From NCBI GenBank assembly GCA_021018815.1, contig JAITYX010000074.1, positions 1,488,001 through 1,552,000 on the forward strand: 64,000 nucleotides of DNA, in the 5' to 3' direction. Within the stretch, counting starts at the first letter, position 1. The number at the start of each line of letters is the position of its first letter. Source of the stretch: Talinum fruticosum (Eukaryota > Streptophyta > Magnoliopsida > Caryophyllales > Talinaceae). The notes beneath the pieces were generated by a model. The model searched no databases. It was not told where the DNA came from and saw only the letters and a program-made list of their open reading frames with translations. A program made the translations under genes and the position numbers. Shown here in pieces: positions 1 through 12,051 of the stretch.

Positions 1-2614
1 TGGTAAAACAAAGTTATATTTACTTATCCCATGTCACCTTCTCTCAATATTAAGTTTATGCAGTGGTAATCTAATCGTATTATAAAGTATTCTCCACAAA
101 AGATTACACTATGAAATAAGCTCTCCTTATGATTGACATTAAGATGTTCTCATTGAAAAAGGAGGGTCTATTTGGCCTCCATTGTTGGTTGCCTCCAATC
201 TGAATCTGTTGGGGTGATCACCTTACCCAGGATGTTGAAGCAAATGATTTCAAAATTGGAGGTAAAAGTAGCTGTAGCAAAGGCGGCACAAGAAGAGTAC
301 TGAATGGATCCTCCATATCAGAAAGCTAGTGATTGTTTGACTAAGAAGTGCCTGAATGTAGAAGTTTATGTAGCATCTTTTGGTCTTCTTTTCAAATTCT
401 GGTGGAATTTTCGATGTAGCTACCAAGGCAGAGGAGAGAAACATGGAGACTTCTCGAGGTTGATTGTTTAGCTGGACTCTCAAAAGACCAGACAGGGTGA
501 ACATCAGTTCCTGGCCCACAGGGTGCAGGGGACAAGTGCATTTAACATAGTTGTGTGGAAGGCCTGACTGTTGATTTCTCAAAAGCGGCATCTATTAGAG
601 GCTTGGACTTTGGGTTAAGTGGTGAGTTAGGAGCCAATGGGTTACAAGGTGTAGGTTGTTTACTGTTCATTTTAAGACCAAAAACATGTAAAATTTTCAG
701 AAATGTAGTGAGTTTGATACCTAGACATGCAATGTTGTGTGTGCTCCTTATTTCACGTCAAATACCCATGTTGGGCACTTTGTACTCAGACATAGGTATG
801 ATGCACTGCTTAATTTTAGGCTTAAGCACATAATTTTTGAAAAATAGATTGAGCCTCCGACACCATATGTTAAATGCTACATTCCAACATGAGAGTGGAC
901 AAGGCCAGATAGCATGGACCTGATAAACATGTACCAATTTTCAACTGTAGTAATTAAGTCTGACTAACGTAGGGTTCTTAATGTCCTTCGAATAAACATT
1001 TTGAAAGAGCTAAAGGTTAAAATCCTTCAGAAAATATTGCAAAAAGCCTAGAAAATAAAAGAAATATGGTATGATAGACATTCATAGTAGCAATCTTAAA
1101 CAATAAACATAGCAGAAGGGCCCAATGTCCATTGAATGAGAACAAAATCACATCCTCAAATCTCATTTATGTGGTCCGATTTGACTGGAACGATGAAAGA
1201 ATCTTCGAAGTGCACCTGCATTGCAGGGAAGAAGAGAATGCTATATGGAAAACTACCTTCTCAAAAAGCAAAGGCACAAACTCTTCAAGGATAACCTTGA
1301 GACTTGAGAGGTTGAAGGCCCGAGATCTGCTGAGTCACATATGACATACTCTGCTTCTGCGCGTACATGTACATGTACTTATGTACAGAGGAAGATAAAT
1401 ATATCATCCGATAATATGTTTAGAAACGTAAAAACTTTGTGCTTCTCCATTTGACCGAGGAGACTCAAAGGGTCATTCTTGTATCTGCTAGAGAACTGAT
1501 ATTCTTGCCTGCCAAAGATGATTGTTCTGTTTGGCTAGTTAGTCTAACTGCTGGGAAGATTGTGCTTCCTTTGTACGACTTCTTCGGCCCTTATTGATTG
1601 TAATTATATATGTGCATGCTGTATGAGAGATTTTTGGAATGCCAATGGTTTTAACTGTGTGAAATAGCGTCTAAATAGCTTGAGTCTCTAATGTAGATCG
1701 ATTTACACGGTGTTTGACAATTAGCTTTTCGGATACTTTTTTCATCAAAGATCGCTTTTCTGAGGGGGTATTTGGGTGGCCTTTTGTATTAGCCGTTTGG
1801 TGTTTATTTTGAACTGCAATATTTGATCAGAACTTTGCCTAAATAACTTCTCTTGCCATTGCCAACAAAGGGGTTCTTTGGCAACTGGTTGGTAACTTTG
1901 TATCGCAAATGGTTATTAGTCAAGACATTCTATTTATGTCAATTGAGCCACCATTTAGACATTTGGTTTTCTTTTGTGTTTTTTATTTGATATCTTTATA
2001 TGCTTGATATGGATAGGTTTAATAGTTCTTATTGCGATATCGTAAATGATATGACTTTGTTTTTCTTTCAATTGCTTGATTGGGTTGATTGTAAATAATT
2101 CAATTATATGGGTTTTTATAATTGACATCTTCGCTAAAAACAATGAACATTTTTCTCCTAATACAATGAACATTCATCTAACCATTTCATATTTTATGAA
2201 TATTTCTTGATTAATTCCCCCATCCAAAGTATCTTCTAGTAATAAAAATATCAAATGCATCATACAATAATTTTTAATAACGATTATTCTAGATATTTAA
2301 CTAGAATTTTTCTAGATTAATTTTAATTTTTAACAGATAAATTCCTTCGAAAACAAGGATGTGACTCCTAACTCACTGTGAGCTACAAATAACGTAAACC
2401 TTCCTAAGAGCACTTGCAATGGTGCGCGAGCAGGTAGCCCAAGGACAAAGAACTCAAGAAAATGTCAAGGCTCTGGGCCGGCAACCATGGCTCATTTGAC
2501 GCTTGGCACAAATCAGAGATTGGGAATCTTTATTTTGACTGTTTGGAATTTAAAACTAAAAGAAAAATTAGGCAAAATCTATTTTCTAACTGTTGCTGAT
2601 ATCTTTTTTTACAA
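1..2614. other. No recognised gene; mixed-composition flank
   Basis: I read this stretch in all frames and recognised no protein family. Short ORFs (for example 1132-1344 plus and 250-591 minus) have no motif, signal peptide or neighbour that supports them. The first 1.6 kb is less AT-rich than what follows and could be the tail, intron or remnant of a gene lying further left, but nothing proves it. Around 2405 there is a phrase of the GAGCACTTGCAATGG type, which resembles the ends of some plant DNA transposons; a matching partner end was not found. Confidence 0.4.
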
Positions 2615-5360
2615 CTAGTACTGGACTCGTCGCTATGCACGTAACAATGTTATATAATGCATAACTTGAGAAATTATTAAATTACGGAGCAACATTGTAC
2701 TTATGAGTTTCTTTTTCTCGATCATTTGATTTTATTGAATGATTTCACTTTCAACAACATTCTTGTACATATTATCCCCTCATAGCGAAAACGCTTTCGT
2801 GACTCATCAAAGTTATCGAACCCAACACATAAAAATCATTAGAGCCCTACACACATTCATCTTACAATCATTCTAAATTTTAAAAGAATAAATAAATAAT
2901 CTAAAATAATAAATTAAAAAATTAAAAAATATCATCAAAGTTTTAAGATGATACTTGTGATTTGGAATATTAAGAAGCCAAGCCCCTTTAAGGATCAAAC
3001 AATTTAAATAATCCTAATTTATACAGTTATAGAAATAGTGTGACAATATGTTTGGGTATCAAAAGGTAAAAATATTAGTAGGAAAAAGAATAATATATGA
3101 TTGGTAAATATTGAGTTATATAACCTATAGATGACAATAAATATCATTATGTCACGAATTAATATTATAACACAAAGTATATCAAATCAATAAAAGAACA
3201 TCAAACTATTATAACTCATAACTCCCTACAAAGTTAATACTAATTTAACTCAATAGACGCCTAGATAAATATTTATATGCAACCAACCTACTAAAACATC
3301 ATTGATTTAAATATTACACAAACTCTTAAAAAGTATAGATATACCCATAATGAGATCTAATTTTTTTAAACTTATAAGGTGAATATAATGATTTATCCAT
3401 TCTCACCTACTTGTGCACACAAAGATAGTTAAACATATAATGACTACTTATACTGAGATTAATAGTGAAAAACATTATATAATAGAAGTGATCCAAATAT
3501 ATTTAACAATAATAGGTAATTTGTATCATAGTAAATGGCATGATAGGTCAATTCACGGTGTAAGTTAATAAAATCATCTATGTTTTGTACTTATATTAAA
3601 AATTAATTGCGATTTTAGTAGTGAATCAATGGGGCAAAAATATTGATACAATTGATGTTTTATAAATACATGTTTTACTCAATTAACAACCAATTGCTTC
3701 CCTTGAGACACAACTCTTCCTCTCAATTAATTAACACAATAAGAGTAACATGAAATTGTATTTTAAGATTGCGGGGAGGTTTGATGACAAATACTTTTCT
3801 TTTAATAATTTAGAAAACTTACAATAGTAAAAGATATAATTTAAATATGTTTATCAATAATAAGTCATATATATACATGTTAGGAAGAAACTAAAATAAA
3901 TTGTCTTTGTCACAAAAAAAAAATGATCTGTATGTTGTGCAAAAATTTTGAGACAAATGAATTTATTCGAAGTCATATGGGCTTAATAGAAGTTGGCATA
4001 TTAAGTGTGCAATCCTTTAAACATAACACAAATTAAAAACTTAAAGTCCACAGATTACGATCCGAATCAATATAATTCCTAACTTTTTATTCATTACGTT
4101 TTATTCCACAACATATTTGAATCATAACTTTCTATCTTGTAGGCATTTTTAATTATTAATATCAAGTATATATATAGTTGTTGCATTTTTATTATATTAA
4201 TTTATGGTTTCTTAAGGTTTATTAAATCATTCTTACATAGGATGAATGTAATAACCAAATTACTTCCTCGAGATAATTAAATATTTAAATATTATTTTCA
4301 TAATGTGCTCCTATTGATTTTAATTTTAAAAATCTTATAATAAATATATTTTGAACTAATACAATTTTATGGCACCAAGTCAAAAAACATCATCAACAAT
4401 GAAAAATTAATAATATTAGACAAAATTATTATATTTCAGGCCCAAAATAATATTGCATATCAATATACATAAAAACAAATGAGAGCTAATATACATACTA
4501 AACCCTAAATAAATAAATACATAAATATATATATTAATTTTATTTTATGTTTTAATATATTTTAATTTTCAAATTAATTTTCCCTTCGTTTTTGTTATTT
4601 TTTAGTCAGTTTGTTAGAAGTTAGAATAAAATTATTCTTCTTCGGTTAATTTTATTTTTATATTATTATAGGGTTTAGTTAGAGTCTTTTTAATCTATTA
4701 GTATTAAATTTAGTTTTTTTCATTTTGATTTTAGGTGTTTAGGATATATTTAGGTCCAAAAATAATTTTAATATTCTGGTAATTTAATTATTTATTTTCT
4801 CATTTACTTAGTGCAGTTTATTATTTGTTTTACTTTATGTTTAAGATTATATTTTTATTTTATTATTTTTAATTCTATTTAATTTTTCTGGAAAACTATA
4901 AAAAATATTTTTGGATTTTAGGTTACTTTTATATTTTTTCAGATTTTTGATTTAATTTGTTATATAATTTTGTATATTTGTTATTTATTAATTTTCTACT
5001 TAGTTTTGTTTTTATTTTCTGTTTTATATTTTTATGAATTAATTAGGATGATTAATTATTATTTAATTTTTATATTATGATTAGATAATTTTATAATATA
5101 TAAATAATTTGATAATTTTTCAAACTTATTTACTAATTTAGGTTCAAGCATGTTTTTAATTTAATAAATTTATAAATTTAGTTTTTTCATTTTTATTTTA
5201 GATTTTAGGCTGTTAGGTCCAGAAAATAGTTTAATATTTTGGTAATTTAATTATTTATTTATTTATTTATTTAGTTCATTTTATTATTTGTTTAACTTTT
5301 TGTTTAAGATTATGTTTTTATTTTATTTTTTTAATTTTGTTTAATTTTTCTTAAAAATTA

Positions 5361-5440
<80 letters not shown>

Positions 5441-5573
5441 GAGTCCATAGATGAGTGGAAACTAATTTTTTTAAATGATAAATTATTTATTTTTTTATTG
5501 GACGAAACTCCTTAATTCACTCTGGTTGCAACATTTCAAAATTTGAAAAGATTAGCATTATATAGTGTATAGA
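2615..5573 (-). mobile_element. Helitron 1 (non-autonomous rolling-circle transposon)
   Basis: Read on the minus strand, the element begins TCTATACACTATATAATGC at 5573 directly after a host A and ends in CTAG at 2615 directly before a host T. This is the A|TC...CTAG|T arrangement known for Helitrons. About 12-30 bases before the end sits an imperfect hairpin of the GTGCATAGC..ACGAG kind, the usual Helitron 3' hairpin. No Rep/helicase ORF is present, so it is non-autonomous. Its 5' kilobase matches, in inverted orientation, the sequence starting at 30575. An ATT microsatellite lies about 130 bases from the 5' end, and part of the interior (about 4690-4860 versus 5180-5340) is an imperfect internal duplication. 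Confidence 0.7.
5359..5440. repeat. (ATT)n microsatellite inside Helitron 1
   Basis: About 27 uninterrupted ATT units lie next to the phrase GAGTCCATAGATGAGTGG. The inverted relative at 30705 has the same unit at the same place in its element, but far longer. Confidence 0.95.
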
Positions 5574-5960
5574 TAAAATTATTGTGTAACCGCTAATTTG
5601 TAAATATTTTTTTGGTAATTTTATTTTACAAATACCTAACCAATTTGCGTCAAAATCACACTAAAAATTTCTAGTATTATTGTATCAGTTTTCTTAAAAT
5701 AAATTCGCAGCCTGAAAATTTTTATTTCAATCTTCTATCATTATTTCCTAATTACTTGCATATGCTTGATTATGCTTAGGCTTGTCTTGATTAATTAAGT
5801 GGTGAAATCACAACTCGATAATTCTTTTATTACTTTCTAGGATTAATTTAGTTTTTGTATCTCTCATCTCTCCCGATTCTCCTAAATATAAAGTTTAAAA
5901 TAACTTTGATATTTGAAATATAACTCTCTGTGAACACAATCCGTATTTATTGGGTTAGGT

Positions 5961-6056
5961 ACAGTTACGCCGTGCGCTTATAACTATAAATTTAAACCTT
6001 AATTCTGTACAGTTACGCCGTGCGCTTATAACTATAAATTTAAAACTTAATTCTTT
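5961..6056. repeat. 48-base tandem duplication
   Basis: The phrase ACAGTTACGCCGTGCGCTTA and the following 28 bases occur twice in a row with a period of 48 and only one or two differences. Confidence 0.9.
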
Positions 6057-6752
6057 CTAACAGGGAGCCAATTTTCAGCTCACCCATTATAAGTACTCTG
6101 AGAACACGAGAATCATCCATATGGTAGACTTCTTGGCAATCATTAAATTCTCTCTATATTAGGCCCTAACAAATATTTGTTTTTTTTTTTGACAAATAAC
6201 AAATATTTGTTTGTGTATTTAAAATTTTTTTATCTCATTTGCAGATATAACCAATAATAGTGTTGAATAGAAATTTTTTTAGTCCAATAATTACATGGAA
6301 GATATACGATAAAATTAATTGTTAGATTAATACAACTATATAAGAAAAATATTAATAATTTGTTTTTTTTTTTGGTGTAGAAGAGGGGTTAAGCCCCAAA
6401 AGAAAAACATTGATAAATTGTTAAATATAAATAAAACTAGTCAAACTAATAAATGTTGTTTTTAACATTACTCTCAAATACATAGTCTTATAATAAACAA
6501 ACCCTTGTTTGTGAGGGCATCTTAGGTAAAATTAGCAGCTTTGGTAAAATTAGCAGTCTTAGAAATCGTTAGTTGTTTTACTATCTATTTGCTATTTTAT
6601 TAACGATTAGTTGTCACATGCTAGTGTTTATTAGTTAGTTGTGTTCAACTAGAGGTTTAAGATAATTGTATTCAATAACCGCAACTGTTCAAACAACAAA
6701 TTTGTATAAAATGACTTAAAGGAAGAATTTAAAAATATAAATGTAATCATTA

Positions 6753-6813
6753 GTTAGAGGTTTTGAAAAGCTACTTTTTGCAGCTTTTCAAAAATTATAC
6801 AGAAACCTCTAAC
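6753..6813. repeat. Foldback / inverted repeat, probable MITE core
   Basis: GTTAGAGGTTTTGAAAAGCT on the left pairs with AGCTTTTCAAAA and AAACCTCTAAC on the right, around a loop of about seven bases, with one unpaired stretch of seven bases in the right arm. No target duplication was identified, so the element's outer boundaries are unknown. Confidence 0.6.
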
Positions 6814-7487
6814 TATTAAGTCAACCATTATTTTGCAAAACACTTATATTATTTTAAATAAGTAGTGATTTAACTACTGAGAATCACTAACCACTATCTT
6901 ATAAAGCTAGTATCAAACACATCTAACCTCGTGCTAAGAACCAAAAATACAAAATGAAATTGTATGTGTTTATCCTTGAATTAAGACGGAGTATAAACCA
7001 TAAATAATATAACGTGTTAGACAGTTCAGCTGATAAAATTAATATTGTGATACTATTGCATAAATTAACATTGCAGCCATAAGTAATAATCAATGTCAAA
7101 TTATCTATCTTTTCAAGAAGAGGTCGTTTTCTTTGATAGTTTGGTCCATTAATTGTATATATGCAATAGAAAAGGTCGCAAAGTCTATTAAGATGGCTGA
7201 GGTCGAAACCTTGTGAATGCTTCAAGTTTTCAAACTCCCCACTGCCTGAAAACTTCTCAGGCAACTTCTCTCTGAACTACAGAGGACAAGACCGAAGTTT
7301 GACAACTAAAACCCTAACTTGTTTACTGTTAATTAAAAGGGATACGATTGACACTATTAATGGTGAGTGCAATGCAGAAGATAAATATAACCAACAACAA
7401 TAATGCAGAACATAAACATTCAATACTAGTAATACTTTTTTTGGAGCGTGTTTATTGTAATATACGGCTCACAAATCATATATATAT

Positions 7488-8109
7488 TGTTTCCGGAGAA
7501 ATCTGAGTTGATGATGTGGATGATGATTCGGAGAGAGGAAGGATTTACTCGCTTCCGGTTCCGAGGACGTGGCACGATCGATCCGAGTCCGAGTGACGAC
7601 CGCTTGAACCCGCAAAAGGCGAAGCCCGGGTGGTGGATCCCGGGAACGCCCTCCGACGCTCAAGTTAGTAATGAGCTAAGTTTGAATGGATCGAGGAGAT
7701 CTTCCTCGATGTGCGTGGGGATTCCTCGGGAGTCGAGAAGTTTTCCAAAGATGGAAGTTCTCGGGGATGAATGTGTGCCGATGAACACCGATGAACGTTA
7801 TGAACGTAGATGGGAATTGAGAGCTTAGAAGCTTGAGTGATTATCCTTGAATGAGATGTCTTGTCTAAATGAACATAACATAACATCTCTTGGGTTTTGG
7901 AAGTGATGAGTATTTATAGGAGATTTTGAAGGGGTAAAATGGTACTTTACCACGGTTTAGGGAAACCCTAGCCCCAAGTGGGCTTTAGGGCTTTTACCTG
8001 GCCCATTAATGGTTGTCTTGGGCCGATTCCTCCTTCATCCGACCGATTAGGCCTAGTTGGTCGATAACGTGGCGGGTGAGCTGGTATTGTCCAGGAAATA
8101 CCCGAATCA
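7488..8109 (-). repeat. 3' LTR of the gypsy-type element
   Basis: 622 bases, read on the minus strand from TGATTCGGG to CCGGAAACA, so it keeps canonical TG...CA ends. A TATA-type box (CTATAAATA, minus strand) lies near 7908-7922. The plus strand shows only shadow ORFs (7448-7828, 7665-7886). Confidence 0.95.
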
Positions 8110-8123
8110 TTTAGCCCCTCACG
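8110..8123 (-). promoter_or_regulatory. Polypurine tract of the gypsy-type element
   Basis: On the minus strand GTGAGGGGCTAAA directly abuts the first base of the 3' LTR, where the plus-strand primer of reverse transcription is expected. Similar AGGGGCTAA phrases recur inside the element. Confidence 0.65.
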
Positions 8124-8999
8124 TTACGCTCGCATGCCTCCCGAGGTAGGTAGGTGGAATGTGGAGCAAATAGCGATTGAGCACCGCCGACCATCCTTTG
8201 CCGCGAAGGCGTTCTACCAGCTCCTCATTGACGATGCTTGGAAGCCGGAGTTGACAAATGATGGTGAGAAGTATGGTAAGTTGCTTCCAGCCACAATCCG
8301 TTCCGAGTGGGACACGCTTAAGGCTTGGGGGTGTGTAACCACGATCGCATCATTGGGCTTTAATCGGTGAACCTTAATTCTTCTGGTGAACGTTGCGACG
8401 AGCGGAGGAACCGCTCCCGGAGTTGGCTCGTCGTCCGTCCCTCCCTTGGAGAGTGGAGAGTTAGCAGATGACCCTTTTACTTCCTCTTAGGGTCGGAGGG
8501 ACTTGCCCAAGGCGAAGGGGAGTAGCCTCCTTGCGGAGAAGAAGATGTGCCTTCCGGCGGAGAAGAGGCGGAACCTTCCGACGGAGAGGAAGAGGAACGA
8601 TCCGGCGGAGAGGAAGAGGAACCCTCCGAAGGAGAAGTGAGGTGGTAGCCATGGCTCTCCTTACGTCCGAGTAGTTTAACCGTAGCGTAATAGTACAGCC
8701 ATAGCGTCGTAGCGTAGCATCTTGAGTTTTAGACGCTTTGCTTCCCTTGTAATGGCGCACTGCGCGTTCTTGTCTTAATGAGTGAATGAGTGAAGGATGT
8801 TTGCTTTGTCAACTTTGCTTTCCTTCGCTTTCTTGTCTTGTCGTAGACGCTCTGTTGCGATAAACGATTTTCACTTAGCCCCTCGGGCCTAGAGAGTAAT
8901 TTTTGAGCATCCTTTCAGCTCCCGGAGGCTTGAAAGTGCTTGAGTACGGATATCTCGCTAGGGGACATCCCACGGGGAACGTGACCTCCTAACTTTAAG

Positions 9000-9260
9000 T
9001 TAAGAGTGCAAGTGCCCATGATGGAATGGGTCTTGCGCGACCTTTCGATTTCGAAGGTTCGAAAGTGCGTGAGTGCCCATGACGGGACGGGTCTTTGCGT
9101 GACCTTTCAATTCCGAAGGTTCGAAAGTGCGTGAGTGCCCATAACAGGATGGGTCTTTGCGCGACCTTTCGATTCCCGAAGGTTCGAAAGTGCGTGAGTG
9201 CCCATGACGGAATGGGTCTTTGCGCAACCTTTCGATTCCCGAAGGTTCGAAAGCGCTTGA
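9000..9260. repeat. ~62-base tandem array, four units
   Basis: The phrase AGTGCCCAT recurs at about 9011, 9071, 9133 and 9195. Each unit also holds GGGTCTT..GCGCGACCTTTCGATT and a CTTTCGA...TCGAAAG inverted repeat, so each can fold. The unit is the core of the longer 103-base repeat downstream. Confidence 0.85.
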
Positions 9261-9659
9261 GAGATAGCTTCTTGAAGGGTACCACCTTATGGGGCCGAGA
9301 GTGCGATTTTCGGCTCCCGGAGGCCAAGTGGTCGCTGAGTGCAAACCGACCTTGTTCCCCAAAGGATAGCCCCTTGTGAAGGTAGGGATGCGACTTGTTA
9401 GCCCTTGAGGCTAAGTCGCCGCTGACGAGCTTTCGGGCCTTGCTCGTTTCGTTCTCGCAATTCTCGCAATGTTTGTGATGGATCGTTTGATTGATTTTTA
9501 CTTAGCCCCTTGGGGCTAAAAAGGAGTCCTGCGGGGAGGATGAGTTTTCTTGTGATCCTCCCTGGGGCTCTTCCGTGGAGGATGAGTCCTCCCATGATCC
9601 TTCTAGGATCCTCAAGGCGTCCCAGCCCCTACGTGCATCGGATCCGAAGAAAGTGAGTT

Positions 9660-10575
9660 TGCCCACGGTAGCGTTGTCATGGGTCTTTACGCAACCTTTC
9701 AGCTCCCGGAGGCTTGAAAGTGCATGATTGTCGAGCGCGACCTCCTAACCTTAAGTTAGGAGTGCGAGTGCCCAGGCGGACATGGGTCTTTACGCGACCT
9801 TCCAGCTCCCGTAGGCTTAGAAGTGCATGATTGTCGAGCGCGACCTCCTAACCTTAAGTTAGGAGTGCGAGTGCCCATGCGGACATGGGTCTTTACGCGA
9901 CCTTCCAGCTCCCGTAGGCTTAGAAGTGCATGATTGTCGAGCGCGACCTCCTAACCTTAAGTTAGGAGTGCGAGTGCCCATGCGGACATGGGTCTTTACG
10001 CGACCTTCCAGCCTCCCGTAGGCTTAGAAGTGCATGATTCTCGAGCGCGACCTCCTAACCTTAAGTTAGGAGTGCGAGTGCCCATGCGGACATGGGTCTT
10101 TACGTGACCTTCCAGCTCCCGTAGGCTTAGAAGTGCATGATTGTCGAGCGCGACCTCCTAACCTTAAGTTAGGAGTGCGAGTGCCCATGCGGACATGGGT
10201 CTTTACGCGACCTTCCGGCTCCCGTAGGCTTAGAAGTGCATGATTGTCGAGCGCGACCTCCTAACCTTAAGTTAGGAGTGCGAGTGCCCATGCGGACATG
10301 GGTCTTTACGCGACCTTCCAGCTCCCGTAGGCTTAGAAGTGCATGATTGTCGAGCGCGACCTCCTAACCTTAAGTTAGGAGTGCGAGTGCCCATGCGGAC
10401 ATGGGTCTTTACGTGACCTTCCAGCTCCCGTAGGCTTAGAAGTGCATGATTCTCGCTAGGGAACATCCCACGGAGAGCGCGACCCCTAACCTTAAGTTAG
10501 GAGTGCGAGTGCCCATGCGGACATGGGTCTTTACGCGACCTTCCAGCTCCCGTAGGCTTAGAAGTGCATGATTGT
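9660..10575. repeat. 103-base tandem array, about nine units
   Basis: GATTGTCGAGCG (or a near variant) recurs at 9726, 9829, 9932, 10036, 10139, 10242, 10345, 10448 and 10570. The step is 103 bases except one of 104 and the last of 122, which carries an extra GCTAGGGAACATCCC-type segment. Each unit holds two perfect small hairpins: CTCCTAAC-CTTAA-GTTAGGAG and CCCATG-CGGA-CATGGG. Units are nearly identical, so amplification was recent. It is not a CRISPR array: there are no unique spacers. Confidence 0.95.
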
Positions 10576-10849
10576 GTGTCCTCCGAGAGGTGTTCCTTTT
10601 ATGAAGTTAGGCGTACGATTTTTTAGCTCCGGAGGCTGAGTTATCGCTACCGTAACTTCGAAGGATGTCCCCTTTGTGGAGGTGGAAATACGACTTGTTA
10701 GCTTCCGGAGGCTAAGTCGTTGTTTGACGTCGAGAGACGTTTCGGCTTCGAAATTATATGCTTCGTTGCGGAAATCTTTTTTGAAGTTACGCAATTTTTA
10801 TTTTTATTTTTATTATTTATTTTTATTTATTTCGAACCCGACCTCTCAC

Positions 10850-12000
10850 ACCGACCCCTAAGACCGACTCCTAAACCGATCACTTGCCTTGTTTCTTGCT
10901 CTCTTCCCTCGGCCCACGCTCTCTCCCTCCTCGCTGGGCTCGCCCTCACTCTCTCAGCCCACTCTCTCTCTGCTCTTCCTCCCGCCGGGCCTCGTTCCTC
11001 CCCTCGGCCCAACTCTCTCTCCCTCCCGCGGCTCACCCTCTCGGCTCTCACTCTCTCTTCCTCCCGCCGGGCTCTCTCTCTCCTCTCGCGGCCCACTAGC
11101 CCTCCCCTCGGCTCTCCTCTCTCTCGGCCCCCTCGCACCGGGCCTGCCCCCTCCCCTTGGCCCACATTTCGAACTCTCCTCCTCCCGCCTCTCTCTCTTC
11201 TCTTCTTGCCCTAGCTGCCGCGCGCCCCTTCCCCTTCGCCTCGCTGCTGCAACTCACGCTACCTCTCTCCTCCGGCTCGCCGCTCGCTCGCCACCGAGCC
11301 CCCACCCCCAGGACCGAGCCCCTACCCCGACCCCGGAGACGACTCCGGCCCGACCCCTCCCAACACCCTCCTTCGCTCGCCTCTGCCCTCCCTCGCGCAT
11401 CCTCCCTCCCTCACCCATGCTCTGTTTCGCTCCCCTCCCCTTCTTCCTCGGACACCGCTGCTCCCCACCGACCCCTCGGATCGACCGCCCGGACCGACCC
11501 CTCGGACGGACCCCCAAACCCGACCCCTACTCCTCCCTCTGTCGCCTCGCTCGCGCTCTCCCTTGCTCTCGCTCACGCCTCTCTCTCTCGGCCTCTCACT
11601 CTCGGCCTCTCACTCCTCGCCGCTGCTCTGTCCCGGACTCGGTCGGCCCCGGACCGACCCCTCCCTCTCCCCCACTCGGACTCGGTCTCGAAGAGACCGA
11701 CCCCTCCTCTCACTCTCAAGCCGCGCGCCTGCACTACTCGGACTCGGTCCCGACGAGACCGACCCCTCACCCTCCCTCTCGCTCTCCTGGACTCGGTCCT
11801 CCCAGGACCGACCCCCACCCCGACCCCGACCCCGACCCCTCCTCTCACTCCCTCGCTCTCTCACTCGCCAACTCTCTCTCTCTCTTCTCCGCGCGGACCC
11901 TGCTGTTCCCGGACCGACCCCGACCCCCGACCCCGAGACCGAGCCCCGGACCCGACCCCTAGGACCGACCCCGGACCCAACCTCTACTGGGACCCTTCCT
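10850..12000. repeat. Pyrimidine-rich block with ACCGACCCC repeats
   Basis: The plus strand is dominated by C and T with repeated CTCTCTC, CGGCCC and ACCGACCCC phrases; the element's sense (minus) strand is therefore G/A-rich. At 11812-11839 the sense strand has at least four runs of four or more G separated by one or two bases, a canonical G-quadruplex pattern. All six frames read as low-complexity Pro/Ser/Arg-rich peptides because of the composition. Confidence 0.85.
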
Positions 12001-12021
12001 CAAAACACCCAAAAACCTAAC

Positions 12022-12051
12022 AACCCTAACACACTAACCCTAACCCTAAAA
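12022..12051. repeat. Short telomere-like repeat, (CCCTAAA)-type
   Basis: CAACCCTAACACACTAACCC then TAACCCTAAA: three to four degenerate units resembling the plant telomere repeat CCCTAAA, or its CCCTAA variant. It lies inside the retrotransposon between the CT-rich block and an AT-rich joint, so it does not mark a chromosome end. Confidence 0.6.

Larger units (their letters stand above)
5574..7487. other. AT-rich spacer with small repeats, no gene
   Basis: No coding sequence is supported. The part at 5700-6180 contains phrases such as CGCCGTGCGCTTATAAC and a 48-base tandem duplication that recall degraded LTR ends. The part at 6490-6930 contains a foldback (6753-6813), probably a MITE remnant. 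The short minus ORF at 6923-7264 has no recognisable domain. Confidence 0.4.

Noticed and set aside
1490..1530. TGCCAAAGATGATTGTTCTG resembling miR399
   Set aside because: Several mismatches in the conserved core and no complementary arm nearby.
9660..10575. CRISPR-like regular repeats
   Set aside because: The 103-base units abut without unique spacers, and the context is a plant retrotransposon.
12022..12051. Chromosome end or telomere
   Set aside because: Only a few degenerate units embedded inside a retrotransposon.
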